From: Candidatus Obscuribacterales bacterium
GTDB taxonomy: Bacteria; Cyanobacteriota; Vampirovibrionia; Obscuribacterales; Obscuribacteraceae
Direction of reading: 5' to 3'
NCBI GenBank assembly: GCA_020050685.1
Contig: JAGVKG010000016.1
Span: 1-64,000 of the forward strand
DNA length: 64,000 nt
This document shows positions 39,687 to 48,139 of the stretch, in pieces. The notes beneath the pieces are model-generated. The model saw only the letters and a program-made list of their open reading frames with translations. It was not told where the DNA came from and did no database searches. A program made the position numbers and the translations under genes. Each line of letters opens with the position of its first letter. Position 1 is the first letter of the stretch.

Positions 39687-40757
39687 TTAGACAATTGAAA
39701 TTGTACCCGGATGACCACCGTCAAACCGACCAATCACACTTGCCTCGAGACCATTTTTCAGTAGATCGGCAAGCAGAGCATGCGCTTGGTTTTCTTCACA
39801 AGCAAGCAGCAAACCACCTGAAGTTTGTGGATCGTAAAGTAAATCAATTAGGGCAAGTGAAATCTGGTTGTGATCGTAAAGCACGTTTTCTTGATAAGCA
39901 GTGCGGTTAGTGTAGGCGCTGGCGGGAATAAATCCTTGCGCGCAAGCATCTTCCACTTCTGAATATATAGGAACGGCTTTCGCCTCGATTGAAGCAGAAA
40001 GTTTGCTGCCACGTGCCATTTCCAATACATGTCCAATCAAACCGAAGCCGGTAATGTCAGTTGCTCCATGAATATCGTATTGGCTGGCAATTTCAAGAGC
40101 GCGTGCATTGAGACTAGTCAAGCTTTGGAGAAGCTTATCTGAAGCGGATTTTGAAAGAAGACCCGCCTTCTGAGCTAAGAGTCCAACACCTGATCCGATT
40201 GGTTTGGTCAAAATAAGATAATCACCATTTTTGCCACCACTGTTTGTCAGTATTTTGTCCGGATGAACAAGTCCGCATACTGACAAACCATAAATAGGTT
40301 CCGATGCTGAGATGGAATGACCGCCTGCCAATGCCGCACCGGACTCGGCAATTTTGCTTGCACCGCCACGCAAAATTTCTTGCATGGTTTCGGGAGGATA
40401 GTCACATGCCGGGAAACAAAGGACATTGAGGGCCAAAATTGGTTTTGCACCCATAGCATAGACGTCAGATAGAGCATTGGCAGCAGCAATTTGTCCAAAT
40501 ATATAAGGATCGTCAACTAGTGCCGGAAAAAAATCTACCGTTTGCACAATTGCCAAATCATCGGAAATTTTATAAACAGCAGCATCCTCGAAATTTTCAA
40601 TCCCGCAAATCAATTCTTTTGGACTAACCAATTTCAATCCGGCAAGCATTTCAAACAACGCAGAGGAACTAATTTTCGCTGCGCAACCTTGCGCCTTTAC
40701 GGAGGCCGTTAGTAGAGGCAGTTGCTCACTTTGCCTATCATCAGATGTCTTTGTCAT
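39687..40757 (-). CDS. selD: Selenide, water dikinase (selenophosphate synthetase)
   Basis: This 356-residue protein makes selenophosphate from selenide and ATP. The catalytic pair Cys25 and Lys28 is in QGCAAKI near the N-terminus, the position held by Cys or Sec in other SelD proteins. The ATP-binding pattern IVQTVDFFPALVDDPYIFGQIAAANALSDVYAMGA and the GHSISASEPIYGLSV segment follow, then the C-terminal AIR-synthase-related domain (TDITGFGLIGHVLEMA and YDPQTSGGLLLA). It precedes yedF. It supports the tRNA-Sec gene at 12.3 kb. Confidence 0.95.
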   Translation of the reverse strand: MTKTSDDRQSEQLPLLTASVKAQGCAAKISSSALFEMLAGLKLVSPKELICGIENFEDAAVYKISDDLAIVQTVDFFPALVDDPYIFGQIAAANALSDVYAMGAKPILALNVLCFPACDYPPETMQEILRGGASKIAESGAALAGGHSISASEPIYGLSVCGLVHPDKILTNSGGKNGDYLILTKPIGSGVGLLAQKAGLLSKSASDKLLQSLTSLNARALEIASQYDIHGATDITGFGLIGHVLEMARGSKLSASIEAKAVPIYSEVEDACAQGFIPASAYTNRTAYQENVLYDHNQISLALIDLLYDPQTSGGLLLACEENQAHALLADLLKNGLEASVIGRFDGGHPGTISIV

Positions 40758-41000
40758 TACAATTGCATATCTCCGAAAAAGCTTTTAAGTTAGTTTCACG
40801 ATTTTCTTTTCAATCATAGGCGTTTACCTCTTCAAAAAATCGTCGCAAGAGTGTAGATTGTATCCTTTGTAATGTTCCATACGGAACTCTTCTTGCGTAA
40901 ACGGTTTCCTGATAGATGCACTTGCGAACGTCTATTCACTTGGGGAACGCTTTCACAGTTTTAGTTTCTCACTCCTCTCGTTAGAATAAAGGGTCTTCGC

Positions 41001-41207
41001 ATGCCAAAGAAAGTACTAGTAGCACTCCCTCAAGGTTTGCTTGAGCAAATTGATTTTGTTGCCCAATTTGAACACCGTACTCGCTCTGATTTAATACGCG
41101 AAGCAATGCGTCGTTACATCGATGGTTTCAGACGCACACAAGGTCCTCGCATGTCTGTATCCACTGTCGGACCTCAAAAAGTCGCCCTCTTAACTGATTC
41201 TGAGTAA
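41001..41207 (+). CDS. Ribbon-helix-helix (CopG/Arc-type) DNA-binding protein
   Basis: This 68-residue protein has the ribbon strand KKVLVALPQGLLEQID and helices FVAQFEHRTRSDLIREAMRRYID. The pattern is that of CopG/MetJ-type dimers that bind operators through the beta ribbon. The C-terminal tail is basic and may contact DNA or be disordered. It stands alone with no obvious toxin partner. The region 40758-41000 upstream holds an inverted repeat GTTCC-ATAC-GGAAC (40874-40887), a possible target, but no gene. Confidence 0.8.
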   Translation: MPKKVLVALPQGLLEQIDFVAQFEHRTRSDLIREAMRRYIDGFRRTQGPRMSVSTVGPQKVALLTDSE

Positions 41208-41260
41208 TTCTCCCATCCGCAGCTTGACTTCAGGTGCTTGGGACCCTAAGATAGCCCATA

Positions 41261-41278
41261 CCCCCAGTTTATTGGGGG
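41261..41278. other. GC-rich hairpin between two small genes
   Basis: CCCCCA and TGGGGG flank a six-base loop 54 bp after the regulator stop. There is no T run, so it is at best a weak terminator or processing site. Confidence 0.35.
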
Positions 41279-41307
41279 CATGAGTCCAAATTCGGGGCGC
41301 CAAAGCC

Positions 41308-41586
41308 ATGAAATGGGGTAATATCTTCATTCTGGAGACAGTCTTCACGCTGGTCATCTTGCTGTTGTTTGGTTTCATCAAGTTGCCCAAGTTTATGCGT
41401 CGAAGAAGGTTGTCTTGGCGGTCTCCTTGGGGATACTTTACGGATAGAGTGCCGAAAACGGACCCTGGCTTTGTGCCAGATAACGACCGTGACTTCCTCC
41501 ACAATACCAACACTGCCTATGGTGGCATGAAGGGATTTGGCGATTACGGTGTGTTTACGGGTTTTGGCGAAATGGGCGAATTTTAG
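41308..41586 (+). CDS. Hypothetical small membrane protein
   Basis: This 92-residue protein has one N-terminal membrane helix (FILETVFTLVILLLFGFI, about 6-24) followed by a basic cluster (RRRRLSW), which implies the tail is cytoplasmic. The tail has an Asp/Asn/Gly-rich end containing NTAYGGMKGFGDYG. It is directly upstream (4 bp) of the CPBP-type protease gene, so the two are likely in one operon. Family not recognised. Confidence 0.6.
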   Translation: MKWGNIFILETVFTLVILLLFGFIKLPKFMRRRRLSWRSPWGYFTDRVPKTDPGFVPDNDRDFLHNTNTAYGGMKGFGDYGVFTGFGEMGEF

Positions 41587-41590
41587 TTAA

Positions 41591-43222
41591 GTGTCTTACA
41601 TTTTTCCTTCTTGGCTCATTGTTCTTTCAATAGCAGGTCTTAGTGCTTTGCTATTGAAAGAGAAAAATGGCGTGATCGCCAAGCGGATATTTGTTGTCCT
41701 GATTTCCATATTTGTTTTTGTTGCCTTGATTGGTCAGGCCTTTGGACCAGAAAGGCAAACCCGCGTCTCGCCTATTATTGAAGCGGACAGGGCGGAACTC
41801 TATTTGCGCTTTAATTCGGCTTTGCAGACGCTGCAAAAGGGTGTCACCGATACGATTGATAAAAGAGCAAATCTGCCTGGCTCAATTTGGTCGGCTCACC
41901 GTCCGCCAAGTTCCCGGTCACAAGATTTTTTGCTCGAAGCCAAAGGTCAACTGGCAAAAACATTAGCAAAAAATCCTGACTCCATTGCCATAAAAATCCG
42001 CATGGCTATTCTTCTTGCCTCTCATGGCAGCGCCGAAGAAAAGGAGCGGGCACGAGCTCTCTTACAAGCAGCAAGCGCATCGACTGAACCAAAATATGCC
42101 GAAATGTCCAAGGTCTTGTTGGCTATTTATTTCCCCGAGCAAAGCAAAAGTGCGCCAACTAGTCTCGACCTCAAGCGAGACGAAAAAAAGTTAGAAAGTA
42201 CAATCAAGAAATATTTGCCGCCAGGCTGGAATCAAGACACAGTTTTGATGCAACTTTATGTTGTCTCGCATGATCAAAAATCCATACGGGATTTACAAGC
42301 ATCAATCGATAACAAATCGTCCCGCTTACTGATCAATTCGATGATTGTAATTGTCGTGGCATTGCTCGTAACATTTATTGGACTAATTGTCATCTTATTG
42401 CAACTTGCTTCCCTTGCTTCTCACTCCGGCATGGCAAAATCAAAGCCAACGCAAACCTATGGAGCCCAAAAGCCAACGGATAAACTGCCTTGGAATTTCA
42501 AGACGACCTATCTTGTTTTTATCTTCTGGTTAGCCACTCAGCTTATCGTTGCTTATTTTGCTCAAAGTTATCTTCGTCCGATTAATTCAACAAGCACAGC
42601 CGCTCTGTCGGCACCACTCGCTGCCGCATTACTCATGGCCGGAACTTATTTATGCGAGAATGTGCCACCACTTTTTTATATCAATTGGCTCGCCTTGCGC
42701 CCGCACAAAATCAATTTCGCAGATGGAATCAAACTCAGACTGCATACAGAATCGGCAGGCTTGATCAAATTGGTCTTTGCCGGCTTTCTTACTTGGTCTG
42801 CCGCCATGCCAATTGTAATTTGTGCCTTTATGGTAGCCGCGTATTTCTTTGGCTCCCAAGGATCAAGCAATCCAGTGATTGCCCTGGTACTCGAAGCTTC
42901 TCGTACCTCCAACATTCTGGCTACCAGTTTGTTTTATGTAACCTTGGGTGTACTGGCACCGGCCTGTGAAGAACCACTGTTTCGTGGATTCTTATATCAA
43001 AGCATGCGTTCGCGCTACGGCATCCTCATATCGATGATTGTCAGCGCTTTACTTTTTGCCGTTTTGCATTTGGATCCTGGTGGCATGCTGCCCTTATTTT
43101 GTCTTGGCTTTGTTTTTGCCTACACGTTCGAACGAACCCAAAGCTTGATTCCGAGCCTGGTTGCACACGGGCTTTGGAATTCCGGCACATTTACTTTACT
43201 TTTGCTTCTCTTTTCCTGGTAA
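41591..43222 (+). CDS. CPBP (CAAX/Abi-type) intramembrane protease
   Basis: A GTG start gives 543 residues. The N-terminal 270 residues have two helices at the start and a soluble helical region. The C-terminal part has several membrane helices carrying the CPBP catalytic motifs. These are EEPLFRGFLYQ (glutamate pair and Arg) near 457-467, the single His in FAVLHLDPGGMLPLFCLG, and the final HGLWN. By family it is a glutamate-type membrane protease with roles in prenyl-protein cleavage or bacteriocin immunity. The long extra N-terminal region is unusual. Confidence 0.85.
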   Translation: MSYIFPSWLIVLSIAGLSALLLKEKNGVIAKRIFVVLISIFVFVALIGQAFGPERQTRVSPIIEADRAELYLRFNSALQTLQKGVTDTIDKRANLPGSIWSAHRPPSSRSQDFLLEAKGQLAKTLAKNPDSIAIKIRMAILLASHGSAEEKERARALLQAASASTEPKYAEMSKVLLAIYFPEQSKSAPTSLDLKRDEKKLESTIKKYLPPGWNQDTVLMQLYVVSHDQKSIRDLQASIDNKSSRLLINSMIVIVVALLVTFIGLIVILLQLASLASHSGMAKSKPTQTYGAQKPTDKLPWNFKTTYLVFIFWLATQLIVAYFAQSYLRPINSTSTAALSAPLAAALLMAGTYLCENVPPLFYINWLALRPHKINFADGIKLRLHTESAGLIKLVFAGFLTWSAAMPIVICAFMVAAYFFGSQGSSNPVIALVLEASRTSNILATSLFYVTLGVLAPACEEPLFRGFLYQSMRSRYGILISMIVSALLFAVLHLDPGGMLPLFCLGFVFAYTFERTQSLIPSLVAHGLWNSGTFTLLLLLFSW

Positions 43223-43317
43223 ATCGCTAAAATATTTTGGCGATTTGGGCGATTCACCAAGCAATCTTGACATTTTCTGGCAAAATGGAAGTAAGACCAT
43301 TTGCTGGAGAATAGCTT

Positions 43318-43848
43318 ATGGCAGAGGCAAGACAGTCCTTATCTAATAAATTAGTCCTCAAATCCAAGCCTTACGGGAGACGCCGAGGGCTTATTCCAAT
43401 GGTGTTTTGTCTTTCCATTAGCTGGTTATTTGCCCTTGCCTGGTTTTTGACTGCCGTGTGGCTGATAAATTTTCACATCCTTTTTGCTGCCGCCATTGCC
43501 ACCTCGACGATTCTTTTTTCCGTTTATTTAGGTTATATGTCCTACAAAATAGTGGCTGAATCATATCGTGACTATACCTTTGAACTAACTGAGTCAGAAG
43601 CAGTTCTGAAAGTAGTCGATCGGCTGCGTCATGCATCAATGACAAAGATGGTATTGCTTGACGACGTAAAGTTTGCCGAATATTATCCCTTCACCGATTC
43701 TGCCACCATTATTTTTCATGCACCGTATACTGACATGGAAGTACCGCTTTGGCCACTCGAGCATGAAGGTGAAGACGTTGTCGACTTTCTCGAAGGACGC
43801 GGCGTTCATGTGATCAATGTCCAATCCGACGAGAAATTTCCGGATTGA
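43318..43848 (+). CDS. Hypothetical two-helix membrane protein
   Basis: This 176-residue protein has two membrane helices (about 27-70, GLIPMVFCLSISWLFALAWFL and LFAAAIATSTILFSVYLGYM). A beta-rich C-terminal cytosolic domain follows (YTFELTESEAVLKVVDRL, ATIIFHAPYTDMEVPLWPL), with the layout of the PH-like YcxB or bPH domains. Family membership is a guess. The ATG follows TGGAGAATAGCTT. Confidence 0.65.
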   Translation: MAEARQSLSNKLVLKSKPYGRRRGLIPMVFCLSISWLFALAWFLTAVWLINFHILFAAAIATSTILFSVYLGYMSYKIVAESYRDYTFELTESEAVLKVVDRLRHASMTKMVLLDDVKFAEYYPFTDSATIIFHAPYTDMEVPLWPLEHEGEDVVDFLEGRGVHVINVQSDEKFPD

Positions 43849-43951
43849 CATGGCGCAATACAAATAACTCAGTCCCATGCAGAGAAAACTCCAAAATTTG
43901 CGCCGCCATGAATTTTTCATGCCACCATATGCGGTGCGCTTAGGATCAAAT

Positions 43952-44329
43952 TCACCCGGCCCTGCGTTCTGATTTGCCGATAAACACTTTGGCTCTACGC
44001 CGAGCCGGTGCGATGGCGGCAAATACATGAACGTCTCTCTTTAATTGCAGTAACAGACCAACAATGCGGTCTAGCGTAAAGCTCGACATCTTTCCATTGA
44101 GAATATTGGACAGGATTGGTTGGGTGGTCTTCAGTTCCTTCGCCAATTGCCGTTGAGTTTTGCCGCCTTTTATAATAACTCCCACAGCATCCTGAAGTTG
44201 CATGAACAAATAGCTTTTCAAAGAGAGTAATGCTGCTTCTTCTGGGCTATGTCCCATGTCCAGAAAAAAATTGCCTGAACCTACAGGATTTAGCTGTTCA
44301 CCTTTCTTGCTCACTGTTCTAATCTCCAT
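43952..44329 (-). CDS. XRE-type antitoxin (HigA-like)
   Basis: This 125-residue protein has a helix-turn-helix of the HTH_37/XRE type (GKTQRQLAKELKTTQPILSNILNGKMSSFTLDRIVGLLLQLKRD, about 52-95) and a short basic tail. Its N-terminal part would contact the toxin. The gene overlaps the toxin gene by 19 bp and follows it, the toxin-first order typical of higBA. By family it neutralises the toxin and represses the operon. Confidence 0.85.
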   Translation of the reverse strand: MEIRTVSKKGEQLNPVGSGNFFLDMGHSPEEAALLSLKSYLFMQLQDAVGVIIKGGKTQRQLAKELKTTQPILSNILNGKMSSFTLDRIVGLLLQLKRDVHVFAAIAPARRRAKVFIGKSERRAG

Positions 44330-44676
44330 TTGATAAGCGCCTTTAGCCGCTTCCTTGCTAACTCTATATCCCTTGGCGAGGTCTTCCTTGAGGTTTTCGA
44401 GCTTATTACATGCAACACATAAACAGCTTCTTTGAATTTTGCAACATACATAGCCCTATATTGCGATTTCGTGGAGCCCTCAACCACCTTGATCTCCCGC
44501 ACACCTGGTCCAATCGATGGCATCTCTCGGAAATGCATAGGTTCACAGTTCCATTGGACTCTTTCCAGCTCATGTCCCAAATCTTCCTGTACTTGCACTG
44601 GCCAGCTACGCACCTCATCCCTCAGGTGTTCCATCACCCACTGCAACTGCTTAGGAGGTATTTTCGCTTCTCGCAC
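44311..44676 (-). CDS. HigB/Gp49-like RelE-superfamily toxin
   Basis: This 121-residue protein has the phage Gp49/HigB pattern. It contains VQEDLGHELERVQ, then VREIKVVEGSTKSQYRAMYVAKFKEAVYVLHVISSKTSRKTSPRDIELARKRLKALI, in which Lys, Arg and His residues would cut ribosome-bound mRNA. Downstream is the HTH antitoxin gene with a 19-bp overlap. The pair sits at the border of the metal-resistance region, next to an IS66 fragment. Confidence 0.85.
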   Translation of the reverse strand: MREAKIPPKQLQWVMEHLRDEVRSWPVQVQEDLGHELERVQWNCEPMHFREMPSIGPGVREIKVVEGSTKSQYRAMYVAKFKEAVYVLHVISSKTSRKTSPRDIELARKRLKALIKWRLEQ

Positions 44677-44894
44677 ATTTGCATTATACTAAATTCGATA
44701 TACTTGTCAAATAGCGACTAATAACTTGGAGTATTTTGCTTCCAGTCACAATTGCGGCTGTGTATAGTCTATTTTGCGTGGTCATATGGCTCAGCGATGG
44801 AAATATCATTCGAGCCGGCACAATGAGCCAGACCGCAATCGCAGAATTAGTAAAGAGCCTTGATGTCACATGATGAACTTCCCTGCACCAGCCA

Positions 44895-45008
44895 ATGGTG
44901 AGTGAACATATTGGTGATGATCCGCTGCGTGGTCATTTGTTTGTTTTCAGCAACAAGAATCAGGATTGCGTGAAGGTGTTATTCCATCGCCATCCAGACA
45001 AGACCTGA
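44895..45008 (+). pseudogene. Remnant of an IS66-family orf2 (tnpB)
   Basis: The frame encodes 37 residues containing EHIGDDPLRGHLFVFSNKN, matching the IS66 TnpB core. In the intact element at 61 kb the same place reads THFGKNPLSGHLFCFFSKR. The frame departs from the family after VKVLF and stops. No other IS66 part is visible within 44677-45130, so only this scrap remains. It comes from a different IS66 member than the intact copy. The rest of this 450-bp stretch has no recognisable gene. Confidence 0.7.
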
Positions 45009-45130
45009 ATATAAGAAACTTCTTCGCTGGATTTACACAAGGAGAAATAAGCAATTCTTAAGACCGCTGACTTATAAATGTCGTAGAATTTAATTTCCAT
45101 TGGAGCCATTATTTTCGGACGTGACCTGAC

Positions 45131-45562
45131 GTGAAAAAGTTAGTTCCCTTTCTGATGATGTTGTTGGTGTTGTTTTGGGCAGCACCACATGCAGGTTGTC
45201 TTTGCAAGGCATCTGCACCAAAGGAAAACAAAGGGCGGGCCGTATTTGTAGAAGCTCAAAGTGAGCATAGTTGTTGTCAGGGGAGAATGACAACAAGTTG
45301 CAAATTACCGGATACGTCTTTCAGCAATAGCAGAAATTGCTGTGGCATGAACGGTTATTGCTTGCCAATGGCTAACAATTCTCCATATCCCGCAGGGCAG
45401 ATTGAGCAAGCCAATTTTCAGATTGCATTGCCTTGCAGTTTTGACAATCTACAGAGCACGGTCCACCGATTGCAGACATCGAAAACAAATCGGGCGCCGC
45501 CATATATAGTCGGTTTGGGTTCAAGCAAGACATACTTATTTAAACAAACTCTGCTTATTTGA
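45131..45562 (+). CDS. Cys-rich small secreted protein
   Basis: A GTG start gives 143 residues with a signal peptide (VPFLMMLLVLFWAAPHAGC) and several Cys in close pairs (CLCK, CCQ, CCGMNGYC). The pattern suggests metal binding or disulfides. It opens the metal-resistance gene block and is followed by a terminator at 45566-45595. The mature sequence is not like anything I recognise. A weak ribosome site makes the exact start uncertain. Confidence 0.6.
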   Translation: MKKLVPFLMMLLVLFWAAPHAGCLCKASAPKENKGRAVFVEAQSEHSCCQGRMTTSCKLPDTSFSNSRNCCGMNGYCLPMANNSPYPAGQIEQANFQIALPCSFDNLQSTVHRLQTSKTNRAPPYIVGLGSSKTYLFKQTLLI

Positions 45563-45565
45563 TAT

Positions 45566-45595
45566 AAGCCACCAACAGTGTTGAGTGGTGGTTTT
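45566..45595 (+). terminator. Terminator after the Cys-rich gene
   Basis: CCACCA (45569-45574) and TGGTGG (45586-45591), with two further inner pairs, form a hairpin followed by TTTT. Confidence 0.7.
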
Positions 45596-45669
45596 CGCTT
45601 TGTTAAAGCAACCTGGTTTATTGCTAGGGCTTGCTTGAGAAGTTATCTATATCCGAAGCAGGGTTTTTT

Positions 45670-46095
45670 ATGAGCAAACTAGGTGTCAGGCTAATTTTTT
45701 TAGTAGCCACTATTCTACTATTGGCAGGATGGAATAACGGCTTTTGTGCGGAGCAAGAAAAGTGGCTTGGCTTCATTGTCGACAAGCAATGCGCAGATTC
45801 AATAAGAGGTAGCACCGAGGCGGAAAGCTTTGTGCAAGCCCATACCAAAGACTGCGCACTTATGTGCAAAGACAAAGGTTTTGCCTTTTATTCTCACGGC
45901 AAATGGTTTGGCTTTGATGCTAAGGGCAGCGGTCTGGCATTGAAAGTATTGCAGGAAAGCAAGAGACCTCGGGGTTTTTATGTCGAGGTTATAGGCAAAG
46001 CCCAAAACCAAATATTGTTGGTCGAGACTATAAAAGAGGTGCAACAACCAAGATCCAATAAGCATCATGGGGTAAACCACAATGGCACCTACTAA
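45670..46095 (+). CDS. Small secreted Cys protein, member 1 of a three-gene family
   Basis: The ATG at 45670, with AGGG 7 bp upstream, gives 141 residues with a signal peptide (LGVRLIFLVATILLLAGW). The mature start KWLGFIVDKQCADSI and the following HTKDCALMCKDKG align with GVISDSMC and CTEACWKEG of the proteins at 53408 and 54586. It ends with a beta strand pair (FYVEVIGKA, LLVETIKEV). Conserved Cys and His could bind Cu or Ag. Its 3' end overlaps the adaptor gene by 14 bp. Confidence 0.7.
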   Translation: MSKLGVRLIFLVATILLLAGWNNGFCAEQEKWLGFIVDKQCADSIRGSTEAESFVQAHTKDCALMCKDKGFAFYSHGKWFGFDAKGSGLALKVLQESKRPRGFYVEVIGKAQNQILLVETIKEVQQPRSNKHHGVNHNGTY

Positions 46096-48136
46096 CGATT
46101 ATCTTTCTTCAATTTTGAGCTGGATGCGGCGAAACTTCTGGGGGCTTGCCACCATAGGTGTAATTACCATTGTTTGCATAATTATCGTGCAGGTATTTAA
46201 GAAACCTGGACAGATGAGTGTCATTGAGTCGCAAGCTATGGATATGACGGCGATGGTACCGCCTGTAGGGGCTGTGCCTGTAGGAATTGCTCGTGTTCAT
46301 GAGCAAGCTATTGAAGGTTCTGTTACTTACACAGGAACAGTGCAAGCTTTTGTTGATGAGGATATTTATCCGCGTATCACTGGTCGCATTACAGCCATGC
46401 CCGTATACCCGGGAGACCAGGTAAAAAAGGGGCAATTGCTTGTGCAATTGGACCCGCTGGAGTCGGAGTATAAGGCAAAGCGTGATGAAGCTTTTTATGC
46501 TGAAGACGCAGCAAAGCACAATGCCGGAATTGCCAAAACCGAGTTTGCACAAAAGAAGTACGAATTGCAAGCAGCAGAAAAGGCGGAAGAGGCCGCGAAA
46601 AAAGCAATCGAGGAAGCAAACGCAAATTTGAAGTATTGGATTCCAGAAGTAGAAAGAGAAAAGGTTCTTTACGAGAAGGCGGTAATTTCCCTTGACGAAT
46701 ACCAGAGGGAATTATCCTTGTGTGAGGCTGCCCGAGCACGTGTCCAGCAATCAGAAGCCAAACTACAGGAAGCAACCAACACAAAACTAGCAGCGCAAGC
46801 AGCTTTGGATGAGATGATTCATCACATTGGGCATCAATATGCATTGTCCAAACAGGCAAAAGCAACACTTGCAAATGCCAGCATCTATCAGAACTACACA
46901 ACTATTTCTGCCCAGGACGATGCTGTTGTGACTAAAAGAGTCATCAGTCCAAACGTGGTAGTAAACCCGGGGATGTTACTTCTTAAATTAGCCCATGTAA
47001 AGCAAGTACGCATACAAGCAGAGGTAGCCAGTGATGATGTAGAGAAAATCAGGCTGGGAAACACAGTATATATAAAAAGTTCGCAAGGGAGTAAAGACGA
47101 ACTTACAGCTCAAGTAACCTCAATTTTTCCAGCTGCAGATCCCACCAGCCGGACATTTACGGTAGAGGCCTTAATTGACAATCTTGTTGACGGTAAAAGT
47201 ATTGGTTCGCAGAAACAAAATCAGATTGAAGCTGTAACCCAATACCGGTATCTACCCGGTCAGTATGTTGTAATGCGCATAGAAACAGGCAAACATGAAG
47301 GGCTTGTCATACCGACAAGTGCTGTTGTGTGGAGGGAAGGAAAGGCTCAGGTCTGGAAGGCCGTATCCAGCGGGGAATCTGACACAGGCAAAGCGTATCA
47401 GTGTCCAATGCATCCGGAAGTTATCTCAGATAAGCCTGGCAAGTGTCCTAAGTGTGGCATGTCCTTGGAACCGGTGAAGCAAGAAAAGACTGCCGATACA
47501 AAGCCTGAATACACTTGCACTATGCATCCTGAGGTTATTTCTGATAAGCCTGGTAAATGCCCTAAATGCGGTATGGATCTTGTACCCAAAAAAGTTGGCG
47601 GTCGGCAAGTTGCGTATCTAGCGGACATAACAATCGGATTAAGCAACCCTGATAAAACGGAGGTTTTGACTGGTCTTAAGGAAGGCGACGAGGTAATTTT
47701 TGCCGGTTATGCCAATTTGCAACCAGGGATGCCCGTGGTGGCAACGGAGTGGGGATCGCAAGGTCCGAAAGAGCTGCCTCTGGCATCAGAGGTAGCCGGT
47801 AATCGCCTTGATGCAAGTAATAACTGGAAGCAGGAAGAAATGCGTGATCATCTAATGGTAGAGACTTCACTTTCTCCAGCTAAATCTAGTGCTAATTCCA
47901 TAATTGTTAAACTGAGCAAGCACGGCGGTGGTGCAGTAGTCGGTTCCAGAGTAAACATAAAAACATCGATGCCCGGAATGAACATGACCGGCCCAACGCT
48001 TAGTGGTATCACTGGAGCTAATGGAGAAGCGGTGATGAAGAGCAACCTATCAAGCGGGCTTTGGCAGTTGCAAATATCGATAGGTGTTCCTGGACAAGCG
48101 GCTGTTGAAAGCACCCTTGATGTTGAGGTGCCGTAA
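46082..48136 (+). CDS. RND efflux periplasmic adaptor (CusB-like) with two internal metal-binding modules
   Basis: This 684-residue protein has a membrane anchor (about 20-38), an adaptor lipoyl/barrel core (VYPGDQVKKGQLLVQLD near 105), a long coiled-coil hairpin (about 130-230) and the C-terminal adaptor part (LPGQYVVMRIETG). It is unusual in carrying two copies of the heavy-metal-binding module CPMHPEVISDKPGKCPKCGM, at about 439-465 and 477-503, in the middle and not at the N-terminus. It ends with a YtkA-like domain (about 590-684, KHGGGAVVGSRVNIKTSMP). It links permease and outer channel. Confidence 0.9.
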   Translation: MAPTNDYLSSILSWMRRNFWGLATIGVITIVCIIIVQVFKKPGQMSVIESQAMDMTAMVPPVGAVPVGIARVHEQAIEGSVTYTGTVQAFVDEDIYPRITGRITAMPVYPGDQVKKGQLLVQLDPLESEYKAKRDEAFYAEDAAKHNAGIAKTEFAQKKYELQAAEKAEEAAKKAIEEANANLKYWIPEVEREKVLYEKAVISLDEYQRELSLCEAARARVQQSEAKLQEATNTKLAAQAALDEMIHHIGHQYALSKQAKATLANASIYQNYTTISAQDDAVVTKRVISPNVVVNPGMLLLKLAHVKQVRIQAEVASDDVEKIRLGNTVYIKSSQGSKDELTAQVTSIFPAADPTSRTFTVEALIDNLVDGKSIGSQKQNQIEAVTQYRYLPGQYVVMRIETGKHEGLVIPTSAVVWREGKAQVWKAVSSGESDTGKAYQCPMHPEVISDKPGKCPKCGMSLEPVKQEKTADTKPEYTCTMHPEVISDKPGKCPKCGMDLVPKKVGGRQVAYLADITIGLSNPDKTEVLTGLKEGDEVIFAGYANLQPGMPVVATEWGSQGPKELPLASEVAGNRLDASNNWKQEEMRDHLMVETSLSPAKSSANSIIVKLSKHGGGAVVGSRVNIKTSMPGMNMTGPTLSGITGANGEAVMKSNLSSGLWQLQISIGVPGQAAVESTLDVEVP

Positions 48137-48139
48137 CTG

